From the NCBI GenBank assembly GCA_022376925.1, contig JAIOJX010000030.1, positions 172,231,298 through 172,295,297 on the forward strand: a stretch of DNA of 64,000 nucleotides, given 5' to 3'. Position 1 is the stretch's first letter; each line of letters opens with the position of its first letter. A model generated the notes under the pieces. The model saw only the letters and a program-made list of their open reading frames with translations. It was not told the origin of the DNA and did no database searches. Origin of the DNA: Tragulus kanchil. Lineage: Eukaryota; Chordata; Mammalia; Artiodactyla; Tragulidae. Positions 11,050 to 24,975 of the stretch are shown here, in pieces. The translations under genes were made by a program, and so were the position numbers.

Positions 11050-14000
11050 ACTTTTTCTTGACAGGTCCAGAGTCTTTTTTGTCTTTTCTTACACATAATT
11101 ACAGATTTAATTCAGGAACCATGCTGTGCTACAGACCCACTTGAAAATCACCACCATTAGTCAGAGCCACCAGAGTTGGCTTTGAAAACCCACCGCCATT
11201 ACGCTCCCTCCCTAAAGTTTAGGATTATGTCAGAGATGAAAAGGGTCTGGCCCATGATTCTCGCTGGTGATAATTAAAAGCGGAGCACTGGGGAGGGCAG
11301 AGTCCATGATGGTGATTTGGGCATTTTGCTTTGAGGACTTTTGAGGGGGTGGAGAGGATGACTGGGGGGCCCTGAAAATGGGGCAACAGAAGAGAGGAAA
11401 ATGGCAGGGATCCCTGGGCTCATCAGACAATACAGCAGAACTAAAAATTATGGACATGTTTTGGATCAGGAGCAGGAGAAGTGCTGCCAAGCCAAGAGAT
11501 GTTCTTTGACATCCTGTGAAGAGAGCAGCCAGGAGGGTCAGCACTGACCTGTCCTGGGCACAGTGCCTATCATTGTCTTATTCAAAGAAGGGGAAAATGA
11601 CTCCCCTGGGCTAGTAGGCACTGAGCCACTGTTTTCTATAAAGAGAGAATAAATCCAGATAGAACATAAAAGCTGATGACCATGGTTTTCACAGGACCAA
11701 TGCCCTTGCTAGCCCTCTGGCCTAAGGCAATTAACAGTCAATTGTTCATGCAGACACAGAGATGATGAGCCAAATATTTAGATGTTTGCTGAATCTGTTC
11801 AAAATATGGATCTAAGGGGAGAAACACATTGATTATTGATAGACTTTTCCTTCTTTACATTTGAAGGTAAGGCATTACACAACACAGTCAAAGATAAGGG
11901 GTAGAATTGTGTTCTGAGCATTTGGATAATGTTTCATCCCAGTATAATCTACTACAGAACACACACCAAAAAGGAAAAACAAAAAAGGAAAAAATTAGAC
12001 AGGAGAGGAGAACGTATTGCCCATATAGAATATGCTCTATGTATTTCCTAGCTTTGCTTAGAAGCCCCGGTGCACCTGAAGGCACTTCTCTTTCACTCCC
12101 TTAGGTGTGTGACACTGCACACACAGCCATCATCTGTGGTCCCATCCTCTACATTAGTGCACAAATCTCCACTCTCTGCATCAGTGCACAGACCACAGGG
12201 GTGCACAGAAGTCACACCCAGGAGACAAGTGAAGAGCTTTGTGTTCTTTTCTTTCTTAGCAGATTCAGGATGTTGTCTTTCTGTCTAATAACCTTGGGTA
12301 TCCCTATATATACATGAAAAGGTATTATGTTTCAGTAATTTGTAAACCTTTTAAGATACATAGTCATTTCCTCAGATATCTTGAGCCTGGGCCTACCAAC
12401 CATGAAGTTATTCATATGCCTATGATGTGTTTGCAGCTGAGGAGGAGAGGACCTCAGCAGAGACCCTGTAATCTGTTGCTGTGCTTTGGTCCTCACCCAA
12501 ATTTTACATCACACCCCTCTATAGAGTCATCTGAGTGGGCTTTCTCATTCCCTTTCATCATATTCCATTTTTATCCTCAGACACTGATGAACTTTCAGAG
12601 TAAGATACATATTCCTTAGTTTCTAAGACCCTTCTTTGTCCAACCCTGGCCCACTTCTCAGCCCTTTGTACCAAGCCCTTATGTGATAAGTAATTCGTCC
12701 ACACATCCAGGCATCCAACCACTTAAAAGCCTGTTTGATCACCTGCCCTATCCAGGCCAAAATCAAGGTGCTGGTGGTACAGTGGTATATAACCGGCAGA
12801 TTTCTAGACAGAGACAAGGAAAGAGATGCCACAGTGGTACAAGATGTGAGGGGGCATAAGAGCACCAGAAAGAGCCCTTAACTGGGCATGGCTGGAGTGC
12901 AGTGCTTGCAAATGGCTTCCAAGGAAAATTAATATCTAATCAAAAAACCCGAACAGCAAAAAGGAGTTAAATCAGGCAAACTGTGCAGTGACCACTACTC
13001 TAGGAGAGAGAAGAGTTTTCCCAATGAACATAAACCCATAAATGGGAGTTTCTTAAAGTGCTGGAAGAATTTTAGGATGGTTACAGAGAAGGCATGGGCT
13101 GCAGGATGAGTCACTTAAAGTTACCCCCATACGCCCTGCTTCTTCACTCCTCTCTCCCACCACCTGGGGTGACAGTAGAGGAGCTTATCATTGTCTGAAG
13201 AGCTTTCACATCACTTCCCATTCCACCTCCTCTCATGCATTTTCTACAACCAGAGCCTCACCACCCTAGACCCCCTGGCACATCATCTCACCCCAAACCA
13301 CCTATTCGGCACTGTGCTTACAGTATTTCTCATGTTATGTGGTCACCAACTCTATTCTGAAATATTTAGTCAGCTGTGTACACTCTGACGTTTGGAAATT
13401 TGTCCTTATTTTTCCAACTCAACAAAGAGCAAAACACACAGTACATACTTAAATTTTTGAGTGAAAAGGAGCGGAAATAGTTAAACTGTCTTCTATTTTT
13501 GTGCAGGTCATCTACAGATGTATTAGTGTGGTTTGGAAGATAGGCAATCTTCTCTGAGCATGTATTGGGGAATGCAATTAATTCAAAGTCTCTCAATGAC
13601 CACATGGGTGACTCATGCAATCTTTATCTCCCTGAGATAAAATAGAAAGGGAACAGCAACAGAACCGCAACCTGACTTGTTTTAAAAAAGCCCACATAGA
13701 CCATGTAGCCTTCTGGGGAGAATAATAAATTAGACAGGAGTAGAGATAGGATAGGAAGAAAGCAAATATTTGATTTTTTCTGAGTGGCTTGAGTTCTTTT
13801 AATGTGCAAAGCATGTTTTATGAAATCTTTGGAGACATGGCCCACTAGAAAAGGAAGACAAAGCCAGACACCAGTGGAGGAGTTCCTTTTCTTTACAGTG
13901 CCTTCTTTTAGAAATGACTTTTCTTTACAAATTAAAGGAGGACATAAATTCTAATCAGCAGTTTTTGTAGCATCAGAAAGATGCCAATAAACGCCCTCTC

Positions 14001-14080
14001 CTCCTTCTCCCTCTCATAGAATCTTTGTAGCAACAAGAAAGGCAAATGAAAAGAAAAGGGGCAGATGATTTAAGAGAAAA
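11050..14080. other. Intron, unclassified single-copy stretch
   Basis: Not duplicated. No repeat family firmly recognised; a C-rich stretch at 13135-13310 and scattered open frames up to 104 codons have no recognisable homology. Confidence 0.5.
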
Positions 14081-14082
14081 AG

Positions 14083-14150
14083 AGTTCAGTTCAGCCGCTC
14101 AGTCATGGCCGACTCTGTAACCCCATGGACTGAGGCACAGAAAAGAATGC
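14083..14150 (-). mobile_element. Short Bov-A/BovB 3'-end fragment
   Basis: Antisense end GTTCAGTTCAGCCGCTCAGT followed by GACTCTGTAACCCCATGGAC, typical of the BovB-derived tail of Bov-A SINEs. Confidence 0.75.
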
Positions 14151-14267
14151 AGGAACAAAAGAAACTCAGGAAGGCAAAGAGATGCTGGTGTCTGAGACAG
14201 GCAGTATAGTGTATGAGCCTTGGGACAGGATGGGACCCCATGAGTTAACAGGAGAAAGAATCATTGC

Positions 14268-14480
14268 AGTTAGGACTTTTCTGGTGGTCAGTAACTAAGG
14301 CTCCACATTTCCTATACAAGGAGCTTGAGTTTAATCTCCAGCCAGGGAACTAGATCCCACATACCACAATTAAGAGTTCACATGCCACAACTAAAGATCC
14401 CACATGCCGCAAGTAAAAGATGCTCAGGCTGCAACTAAGACTTGGCATAACCAAATAAATAGATATATAAATTAAAAACA
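14268..14480 (+). mobile_element. Older CHR-type SINE
   Basis: Diverged head (GGACTTTTCTGGTGGTCAGT), then GATCCCACATACCACAATTA and repeated CACATGCCRCAA-like motifs, ending CCAAATAAATAGATATATAA. Distinct from the young SINE of this window. Confidence 0.75.
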
Positions 14481-15036
<556 letters not shown>

Positions 15037-15374
15037 TCATACAGAGCTTCTACTGAAGATATACATATTTGGAATCAAGCAGAAAGAAAACAGGCTACTA
15101 TTTCTCAAAAAGCAAACAACTGATAGTGAGCCAAAGGATGTATATCCTTAATATATAAAGAGATTTCATAAGCCAAGAAGAAAATTCAAAGCCACTTTAG
15201 GAAAACAGGCAGAGTTTTCAAATTCAAAAGATAAAAGGGGAAATATAAACAACTAATAAGCCAGTTATTCACATACATTAAAAGGAGGAAAATATAAATG
15301 AGAACAAGGTATTAAATTCACTTCTAATTCTGGCCAAAATGTTTGCTTGGTTTCATTCTGTGTTGTGCGATTTT

Positions 15375-15709
15375 TGGGTTTTTTTTTTTAAAGATTTATT
15401 TATTTATTTATTTTGGGCGGGGGTCAGGTTGGGGAGGGAGGGGAGCAGGCGGGCCACTTCTATTGGTCTTTCATTTCTCTATTTTCATCCGTCTTTTTTC
15501 TTTGGCTCTTGTGGGCCTCCCATCGCGGTGTCATCTGTCGTTGCAGAGCGCCGGCTCTGGGCGCATGCATCCCAGAGCTCCGGCTCGGTAATTGGACACA
15601 CTGATCCAGCCGCTCCACTGCACGTGGGATCTTCCCAGGCCAGGGATCGAACCGGTGCCCCTTGCACTGCAAGGCGGTGTCCTTACCCACTGGACCACCA
15701 GGGGAAGCC
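15375..15709 (-). mobile_element. tRNA-Glu-derived SINE with GC-rich spacer
   Basis: On plus it reads poly-T, (TTTA)n, a G-rich stretch (GGGCGGGGGTCAGGTTGGGG), then GGGCCACTTCTATTGGTC and the antisense tRNA-like head. CpG content is high, suggesting a young copy. Flanks TGTTGTGCGATTTT and TGTTGTGAGTTTT look like its target duplication. Confidence 0.9.
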
Positions 15710-16095
15710 AAGCCCCTGTTGTGAGTTTTAACATGAGGCTGACAACATGAGCACTTTTACTCACTGCTGATGGTACATATTTCTGGAAACCAATGTATCA
15801 GTCTAAATGAAACAACTTACATCATGTATTAAAATTACCAGAACCTCACATTAACCTTGAAAAATGTACAATTCATGTTTATAATTAAAACTATATAAAT
15901 AGCAAGGGGAAAAGGAAGAAATAAAAAAGAGAAACTGGTTATTCATGAAAAATTTTTCACCTCTGCTTACAGAATTTCAGAAATCAAGTATGTGTTATCC
16001 CATGCAGAGTAAACTGCTTTTCTGGAAAAATCTTAACCACTGCAGGAAAAGATTCTAGATACTGACATGGTAACATTCTCTAACAGAATGTTCAC

Positions 16096-16221
<126 letters not shown>

Positions 16222-16546
16222 CTACTGAAGATATACATATTTGGAATCAAGCAGAAAGAAAACAGGCTACTATTTCTCAAAAAGCAAACAACTGATAGTG
16301 AGCCAAAGGATGTATATCCTTAATATATAAAGAGATTTCATAAGCCAAGAAGAAAATTCAAAGCCACTTTAGGAAAACAGGCAGAGTTTTCAAATTCAAA
16401 AGATAAAAGGGGAAATATAAACAACTAATAAGCCAGTTATTCACATACATTAAAAGGAGGAAAATATAAATGAGAACAAGGTATTAAATTCACTTCTAAT
16501 TCTGGCCAAAATGTTTGCTTGGTTTCATTCTGTGTTGTGCGTTTTT

Positions 16547-16881
16547 TGGGTTTTTTTTTTTAAAGATTTATTTATTTATTTATTTTGGGCGGGGGTCAGG
16601 TTGGGGAGGGAGGGGAGCAGGCGGGCCACTTCTATTGGTCTTTCATTTCTCTATTTTCATCCGTCTTTTTTCTTTGGCTCTTGTGGGCCTCCCATCGCGG
16701 TGTCATCTGTCGTTGCAGAGCGCCGGCTCTGGGCGCATGCATCCCAGAGCTCCGGCTCGGTAATTGGACACACTGATCCAGCCGCTCCACTGCACGTGGG
16801 ATCTTCCCAGGCCAGGGATCGAACCGGTGCCCCTTGCACTGCAAGGCGGTGTCCTTACCCACTGGACCACCAGGGGAAGCC
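16547..16881 (-). mobile_element. SINE with GC-rich spacer, second copy through D5
   Basis: Duplicate of 15375-15709 including flanks; not an independent insertion. Confidence 0.9.
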
Positions 16882-17654
16882 AAGCCCCTGTTGTGAGTTT
16901 TAACATGAGGCTGACAACATGAGCACTTTTACTCACTGCTGATGGTACATATTTCTGGAAACCAATGTATCAGTCTAAATGAAACAACTTACATCATGTA
17001 TTAAAATTACCAGAACCTCACATTAACCTTGAAAAATGTACAATTCATGTTTATAATTAAAACTATATAAATAGCAAGGGGAAAAGGAAGAAATAAAAAA
17101 GAGAAACTGGTTATTCATGAAAAAATTTTTCACCTCTGCTTACAGAATTTCAGAAATCAAGTATGTGTTATCCCATGCAGAGTAAACTGCTTTTCTGGAA
17201 AAATCTTAACCACTGCAGGAAAAAGATTCTAGATACTGACATGGTAACATTCTCTAACAGAATGTTCACCTAGATGCTGACCAGTCTACTGAAAGTTCTA
17301 TTGGTTGACAAGCTCTACCTACATAGAATTTTTGTACATCTTACTCAAATGGAAACTGCCAAAAATGACCCATCACTGTTCAAAATCCACAGTGAAAAAC
17401 AGAAATCAAATAAATTAATAAAGGAAAAGAAAATTGTGTGAGGTGTGGCAAAGAAAATATACCAAAAAAAGAAAACAGAAAACAAATGTAATTAATGAGA
17501 ATTATCATTTATATTATCAAAAACAAGAAAGAAACAATAAGAAAGAGCTATCAGTTATTAAAAAGATGAAACTATGTTAGGAAAGAAAGTAAAGAAACAT
17601 TTTCAGAAAACAACAAAAAGGTGAAGTATATACAAGAAAAGATGAATATCTTTT

Positions 17655-17912
17655 TATTTTTATTACTTTTTCTAAATTTGGTCTCTTGTTATTGGTTTTT
17701 TACTTCATTTATTTTCATCCATCTTTCTTTGGCCTATGTGGGCCTCCCATTGCAGTGGCCTCTCTCCCTACAGAGCACTGGCTCTGGCTCATAACTGGAC
17801 ACGCAGGTCCAGCTGCTTCGTGGCATGTGGGATGTTTCCAGGCCAGGGATAGAACTGGTGCCCCTTGCACTGCAAGGTGGACTGTTTACCCACTGGACCA
17901 CCAGGGAAGTCC
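17655..17912 (-). mobile_element. tRNA-Glu-derived SINE
   Basis: Antisense copy with GGACTTCCCTGGTGGTCCAG head on minus. Flanks ATGAATATCTT and ATGAGTATCTT suggest the target duplication. Repeated at 18743-19000 by D6. Confidence 0.88.
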
Positions 17913-18742
17913 AAACAATGAGTATCTTAACAAATAAATACAGGAAGACTTACATTCAACTAACAGAATTTCCAGAACAAATGTTAAGAAATATTAATTT
18001 TTAAAATAATTTTTAATAAAAGGCAACAACAAACCTCCAAAAAGTTACAAGTATGACTTTACACACTAAAGGGGCTCAATCAGCAATTGAATAGGGAACA
18101 GTCAAACATGTCACAGAACTTGAAAATGTACAATTCATGTTTATAATTAAAACTATATAAATAGCAAGGGAAAAGGAAGAAATAAAAAGAGAAACTGGTT
18201 ATTCATGAAAAATTTTTCACCTCTGCTTACAGAATTTCAGAAATCAAGTATGTGTTATCCCATGCAGAGTAAACTGCTTTTCTGGAAAAATCTTAACCAC
18301 TGCAGGAAAAGATTCTAGATACTGACATGGTAACATTCTCTAACAGAATGTTCACCTAGATGCTGACCAGTCTACTGAAAGTTCTATTGGTTGACAAGCT
18401 CTACCTACATAGAATTTTTGTACATCTTACTCAAATGGAAACTGCCAAAAATGACCCATCACTGTTCAAAATCCACAGTGAAAAACAGAAATCAAATAAA
18501 TTAATAAAGGAAAAGAAAATTGTGTGAGGTGTGGCAAAGAAAATATACCAAAAAAAGAAAACAGAAAACAAATGTAATTAATGAGAATTATCATTTATAT
18601 TATCAAAAACAAGAAAGAAACAATAAGAAAGAGCTATCAGTTATTAAAAAGATGAAACTATGTTAGGAAAGAAAGTAAAGAAACATTTTCAGAAAACAAC
18701 AAAAAGGTGAAGTATATACAAGAAAAGATGAATATCTTTTTA

Positions 18743-19000
18743 TTTTTTATTTACTTTTTCTAAATTTGGTCTCTTGTTATTGGTTTTTTACTTCATTTAT
18801 TTTCATCCATCTTTCTTTGGCCTATGTGGGCCTCCCATTGCAGTGGCCTCTCTCCCTACAGAGCACTGGCTCTGGCTCATAACTGGACACGCAGGTCCAG
18901 CTGCTTCGTGGCATGTGGGATGTTTCCAGGCCAGGGATAGAACTGGTGCCCCTTGCACTGCAAGGTGGACTGTTTACCCACTGGACCACCAGGGAAGTCC
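18743..19000 (-). mobile_element. SINE, second copy through D6
   Basis: Duplicate of 17655-17912. Confidence 0.88.
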
Positions 19001-19206
19001 AAACAATGAGTATCTTAACAAATAAATACAGGAAGACTTACATTCAACTAACAGAATTTCCAGAACAAATGTTAAGAAATATTAATTTTTAAAATAATTT
19101 TTAATAAAAGGAAAAAAAAAACCTCCAAAAAGTTGAAAGTATGACTTTACAAACTAAAGGGGCTCAATCAGCAATTTAATAGGGAAAAGTCAAACATGTC
19201 ACAGAA

Positions 19207-19630
19207 TTACGATTTCTGGAACAAGTGAAAAAAATGCTTTCCAGATAACAGTCAGGACCTTTTGAGAGTAATAAGGAGACTATTACTGCTTTTTTTGAGA
19301 AAAAAATTAGTCATAATCTAGAATTTTAATATTTAACACAGATAGAATCTCTATACAAAAGGAACTGTACTCTAAATAGATAGATATGGATGGATAGATG
19401 GATATTCAGGGGATCTTATGGATTTTTCTATCCAAACTTAGAATCTCCAATTCCTTGCAAATTGTGAGTTTTGTAATTCATTAGTCACCACGGATACTTG
19501 CTATAAATCATTTATGTGCCAGATATGATATATTTAAAAATAAATATGAGATCACCTCTTAGATTTCCAACTAGTAATTAAGTGTGGAGGCAGGGGAAGA
19601 ATATTTTTAGGCATGAACACAAAATAGTTT
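19207..19630. other. Intron, unclassified
   Basis: AT-rich; a short ATAG/GATG simple repeat lies at about 19377-19405. Confidence 0.5.
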
Positions 19631-19940
19631 TTCTTGCAGGAGACATGGGTTCAATCTCTGATCCAGGAAGATCCCACATGCTGGGAAGGAACTAAACCTG
19701 TGAGCCACAACTATCGAGCCTGTGCTCTAGAGTCTAAGAGCCACAACTATTGAGCCCATGTGCTACAACTACTGAAGCCCGTGTGCCCTGGAGCCCGAGT
19801 TCCACAACAAGAGAAGTCAGTGGAACAAGAAGCCTGCTCACCTCAACTGGAGAGGAGCCCCCACTCCCTGCAACTAGAGAAGAGCCTACAGCAGCAGTGA
19901 AAACCCAGAATAGCCAAAAATAAATTAATTAATTAAAAAA
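19631..19940 (+). mobile_element. CHR-type SINE with long 3' body
   Basis: Starts within the tRNA-like half (GGAGACATGGGTTCAATCTC), then repeated GAGCCACAACTAT units, CAACTAGAGAAGAGCC and AATAGCCAAAAATAAATTAA. A common artiodactyl SINE type, diverged; the 5' head is missing or decayed. Confidence 0.8.
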
Positions 19941-20394
19941 AGGTTTCCCCTAAAATCATATCATGGAAAAAATACTTAATGCTATAGTACATGATATTTG
20001 CATGGTCATAATATTAACAATCTGACAGTAAGTTAGCAAGATAAAGAAGGTATAAATGAGATTAATTCTATTTAATGTAAGAGGAATTAATAGACAATAT
20101 TTTAAATTAATGAATCTAAAATTGAAGTGTAGGCACATTTCACAGATAAGACCTGAAGAATTCTCTCCAAGAATCAAAATATTTGCTCAAGGAGAATAAA
20201 ACCAGAGTGTGGGATGGGATAGGACAAGATACTAGGGCTTTCCATCAAAAGTGTTTTAATTGTATTTTTGTTCCTTTCAAATGATGTGCATTGGTTATTA
20301 TCACACAATCAATTATTTATACTCTTGACTTTAAGATATGATCTCTACTAATCTAACCACACGGTAGGACCACCGATGCCGTCAAAATCCTATG

Positions 20395-20560
20395 TTCATT
20401 CCTGGAGACAACCTAAGTACAGAGCAGCAGGGAACTGGTTAAAGAAGCAACAGTACATCCAGAGGTCATACGAGAGATCACTGCAAAATATACACACTGA
20501 TTAGCATCTTCAAGGTACCGTAAAGAAAAAAAAAGTCCAAATAAAACTGCAAATGATTAT
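20395..20560 (+). mobile_element. L1/HAL1-like 3' fragment
   Basis: AGGGAACTGGTTAAAGAAGC followed by ACAGTACATCCA resembles the 3' region of old L1/HAL1 elements. Decayed. Confidence 0.45.
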
Positions 20561-22702
20561 TTATTTCTTACATAATGAAAGCTGGTCCTGCATATATGAC
20601 TAGATGCATAGTTAGAAGTATAGGGTCATATGAAAGCACAGAAAAAATTTAAGGGTAATACACAATTTGTTACTAATCACAGTTCATTGAGAACCTGCTG
20701 ATGAGAACACAAAACAGAGCACAAAAAGGATGGGGGAAAGTCATTGAAGCAACGTCAGAAAGACAAGCCAGTATCAACAGTAAATGCCAACATTCACCTT
20801 AATATCTGTATGTAAAAGCTGGCTTAATGTAATAAGAAATAAGATCAAACCGTCTAAACACATTATGATATCAAAAGTGAGATATGGATTGTAAAAAGTA
20901 GAATATCAAACACTCTGTGAATCTGATTCTGTTGGGAAAAACTTACATATGCTTAGAATAAAATAAATGTACATGATAAACCAGAATTTTATTTCTGAGT
21001 GTTAAGACATTAGGTTTTATAGGGGGTTGCTTATGGTTATAGATTGGGATTATTCTAATCTTTCATTTTTCTAGATAATCAGTGGGTAGAGTAAACGTAA
21101 GGACTCCTTTTATTAAAATGCAACAGCAAAAAATGTTTCCATTATTTTCCAATGGATTACAATAGTCATGTAATATTGCTTTTATAATCAAAAAATAAGT
21201 GTTTCAGGAAGAGAATGTACTCTTGTCTAACATTCAATATTCAGTACCCATGATTGTTTCAGCACTTATCTTAGCTTCAAAATCTAGATATTAATGTCTT
21301 CTCACTGCTATTCTCTGGAAAAGTATCTGAAATTAATGTTCTAAGAATTCTCAAAATTCCCCATTTACAGTGTAAATCTTCTGAAAAAAAGAAATAACAT
21401 AACACTGTAGGTTATCTGACACCAGTGGGTTTAAGCTCATGTTTTGGAAGAAACTTGCATATGCACGAGACTTTTATAACTGTACTCAAGAACTATCCCT
21501 GCTATCACTTCTATGAGTCACAGTACACAATGGAATTCAACAAACTCTCAGGGAAAACCATTAAAACTTCACACTATCCGCAAATCCAGATAAGGTCATA
21601 AAACACAAAAAATTGATTAGCATCTTCAAGGTACCGTAAAGAAAAAAAAAGTCCAAATAAAACTGCAAATGATTATTTATTTCTTACATAATGAAAGCTG
21701 GTCCTGCATATATGACTAGATGCATAGTTAGAAGTATAGGGTCATATGAAAGCACAGAAAAAATTTAAGGGTAATACACAATTTGTTACTAATCACAGTT
21801 CATTGAGAACCTGCTGATGAGAACACAAAACAGAGCACAAAAAGGATGGGGGAAAGTCATTGAAGCAACGTCAGAAAGACAAGCCAGTATCAACAGTAAA
21901 TGCCAACATTCACCTTAATATCTGTATGTAAAAGCTGGCTTAATGTAATAAGAAATAAGATCAAACCGTCTAAACACATTATGATATCAAAAGTGAGATA
22001 TGGATTGTAAAAAGTAGAATATCAAACACTCTGTGAATCTGATTCTGTTGGGAAAAACTTACATATGCTTAGAATAAAATAAATGTACATGATAAACCAG
22101 AATTTTATTTCTGAGTGTTAAGACATTAGGTTTTATAGGGGATTGCTTATGGTTATAGATTGGGATTATTCTAATCTTTCATTTTTCTAGATAATCAGTG
22201 GGTAGAGTAAACGTAAGGACTCCTTTTATTAAAATGCAACAGCAAAAAATGTTTCCATTATTTTCCAATGGATTACAATAGTCATGTAATATTGCTTTTA
22301 TAATCAAAAAATAAGTGTTTCAGGAAGAGAATGTACTCTTGTCTAACATTCAATATTCAGTACCCATGATTGTTTCAGCACTTATCTTAGCTTCAAAATC
22401 TAGATATTAATGTCTTCTCACTGCTATTCTCTGGAAAAGTATCTGAAATTAATGTTCTAAGAATTCTCAAAATTCCCCATTTACAGTGTAAATCTTCTGA
22501 AAAAAAGAAATAACATAACACTGTAGGTTATCTGACACCAGTGGGTTTAAGCTCATGTTTTGGAAGAAACTTGCATATGCACGAGACTTTTATAACTGTA
22601 CTCAAGAACTATCCCTGCTATCACTTCTATGAGTCACAGTACACAATGGAATTCAACAAACTCTCAGGGAAAACCATTAAAACTTCACACTATCCGCAAA
22701 TC
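20498..22702. repeat. D7: duplication, offset 1116
   Basis: Copies 20498-21586 and 21614-22702 with a 27-bp spacer (21587-21613). The only substitution I saw is GGGGTTGC versus GGGATTGC near 22141. Content is AT-rich intron with no recognised family past the first fragment. Confidence 0.95.
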
Positions 22703-22790
22703 AAGGACATTAGAACCAATTAGGCACCATAACTAACAAGAACAAATATTTTGTGCGCCATATACATAGAAATAAACATGGGATACTCTT

Positions 22791-23044
22791 AGGGCTTCCC
22801 TGGTGGTCCAGTGGGTAAGGACACTGCCTTGTTGTGCAAGGGGCGCAGGTTCGATCCCTGGTGTGGGAAGATCTCATGTGCCATGGAGCGGCTAGACCCA
22901 TGCGCCTAGAGCCATTGCTCTGTGACAACAGAGGCCACTGCAATGGGAGGCCCACACGGGCCAAAGAACAAAGATGGATGAAAACAAATGACTAAAAAAA
23001 GACCACTAGAAGCGCCCCCCCCAAAAAAAAAAATTAAAAACAAA
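22791..23044 (+). mobile_element. tRNA-Glu-derived SINE
   Basis: GGGCTTCCCTGGTGGTCCAG head, B box GGTTCGATCC, GATGGATGAAAAC tail. Target duplication AACATGGGATACTCTTA before and AACATGGGACTACTCTTA after. Confidence 0.92.
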
Positions 23045-23063
23045 AACATGGGACTACTCTTAA

Positions 23064-24330
23064 TCAATGTATTACATATTTTTAAATGTACAAAATATGT
23101 ATGGAAAACATATATGAGATGATTAAGAGAAGTATGAGTTGACAAACGTGGAGTGCAAACAAAAAGTGCTATTATAAAAACAAAGTGCCACAAACAACTA
23201 AATCACAAAATGTGGGGAAAACTACCCTAAGAGCAACAGAGTCAGCATTTTCTAAGGAGATAAATGATGCATCTAAAGGGTGATCATAAACAGTTATATG
23301 GAGAAGGACATGTTTGAAACAGATCTTGAAGATCAGAGAGAATTTCAACAGGCAGAGGAGGAAAGAAGCAATACCATGAGCCAAGAGCATGGTGGAGGAG
23401 CCAGGAGGGTGCACTCGAGCACCAGAGTCACGCCTCTTAGGTGGAGGATGGGTGTGTGGAGGCGAGGTCTACATGCAAAAATACGACCACATTTAAAGCG
23501 TCATGAAGTTCAGAGAAGGAGGACTATGCTTTCATTATTCAATAGTGGGGACTACACTGGGCATTTCATTCATTCATTCATTCAGCGATGTTTATTGAGC
23601 GTCCCTGTACTGAGCACTGTGCTAGAGGCTAAGGATATGAGAGGAAGCCAGAAGAGGCAGCAACTTCATCTTAATGATGCATGCAGACTAGTGGAGAATA
23701 CAGGCTCAATTGGATCAAAGGGTGCAAAATGCCCTCAGTGACATAAACTATGAAAATGACCTATTACAATGAATTTCCCAGAGCTGTGCTGTTTAGAGAC
23801 ATTTTCCTTCTAAAGCAACAGTATCGGTGGCATTGGAATGATGAGGTATGGGAGAGAAGGAGGAAACAAAAGCCCCCTCACCTCTGCACATAAACCATGT
23901 GGGCCCAGGGGATGAAATAAGGCTAGAAAAGTAGAAATGCGGATCATCATAGAAAGAGCACAGAAGGGTTTACTGATGGGAAAACTGAGGCCTCAAGGAG
24001 CTGGGGAAGCAGGGTGTGGGAAGGGGCTTGCCCAGGGTGAGACAGTGGTCAGAGCAAAACAACCTCAGAGATCCTGACTTGAAGTTCAGTGCTCTTCTCA
24101 TTTAAAAGTCCTGCCACTCAAGATCCGAGCTCAGTGCTGGGAAGACAGGTGACTCAGAGGGACCATGGAGGATACAGGAGAGCGGAGAAGGAGAGACTGG
24201 CTGGCTGATGAGGGTAGGGAGCAGTAAGGGTCCAGACTCTTCACCTTTACCCTTAATGTAAGATGCTCACCTTCAAATTAAATGATGCATTATTTAAACT
24301 ATATGACAAAAAGCTTAAAAACTCACACAG
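23064..24330. other. Intron with L2/MIR-like relics
   Basis: 23558-23640 holds CATTCATTCATTCA followed by TTTATTGAGCGTCCCTGTAC and GAGCACTGTGCTAG, an L2-type 3' end. 23978-24060 (ACTGAGGCCTCAAGGAG, GGCTTGCCCAGGGTGAGA) looks like the 3' half of a MIR. A 153-codon open frame at 23280-23741 crosses the L2 relic and is not considered a gene. Confidence 0.55.
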
Positions 24331-24975
24331 CTCTTTAACATCAGCAAAGGTATAAACTGGCACCACCTTTTTCGAAGATAACATTCACATTTGAGAAGGT
24401 TCATATCTTTGTCCTGAAAACTTCTTTTCCAGGAATTTACGTTTTAAAAACTTATTAATATATAAAACAATAGATCTGCATATTATTATTTATATTATGT
24501 TAATACTATGTATCCATACATAGCAAAAGAAACTGTATATTAATATCACATAGCAGTGCGCAGGAATCTGTGGAAAAGAAAGTTTACTGTAGTGTAATTT
24601 TTAATTGCACAAGCCTGTAATCAAATGTCAACTGGAAGGGAGCAGTCAGATAAGTTACAGCAAATACACTAAATGAAATTTTGTATAGCTACTGAAAGGA
24701 CTGAAAAGATTTATAGATACTGACTTCCATGATGAATGAGTAAGAGAAGATGAGAGTGGGTAAAACAGGATAACACACAGTGCTCTACCATTGTGTAAAA
24801 ATACATATAGTGTCTCTAGAAAAATATACAAGACACTGGAAAGGAGAATATTACTAGCATCTGGAAAGGAGAACCTGTTAGCTAGGGGATAGATGAATGC
24901 AAGTTATTTTAAAATATACATTTTTCAACATTTTTTTGAGTTTTTAAAACAGGAGTAATTGCTGTTTGTCCTAAA
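24330..24975 (+). mobile_element. Old L1/HAL1 3'-end relic
   Basis: Motifs in order: TCCAGGAATTTACG, GTGCGCAGGAATCTG, AATTGCACAAGCCTG, TTTGTATAGCTACTG, ACCATTGTGTAAAAATACAT. No coding potential remains. Confidence 0.5.

Larger units (their letters stand above)
17028..19206. repeat. D6: tandem duplication, offset 1088-1091
   Basis: Copy 1 is 17028-18118 and copy 2 is 18119-19206. Near the ends the copies disagree in a C/A-biased way: GGCAACAACAAACC versus GGAAAAAAAAAACC, TTACAAG versus TTGAAAG, ACACAC versus ACAAAC, GGAACAG versus GGAAAAG. The first 250 bp occur three times (15858, 17028, 18119). Confidence 0.95.

Noticed and set aside
11230..11544. 104-codon minus-strand frame with a leucine-rich start resembling a signal peptide
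   Set aside because: Single-exon, no homology recognised, located inside a GRM7 intron; composition alone explains it.
15339..15731. 130-codon open frame, with a near-copy at 16511-16903
   Set aside because: Most of it is an antisense tRNA-derived SINE; the same peptide motifs recur in every SINE copy of the window.
23280..23741. 153-codon plus-strand open frame
   Set aside because: Crosses an L2-like relic, has no recognisable domain and no splice or promoter context.
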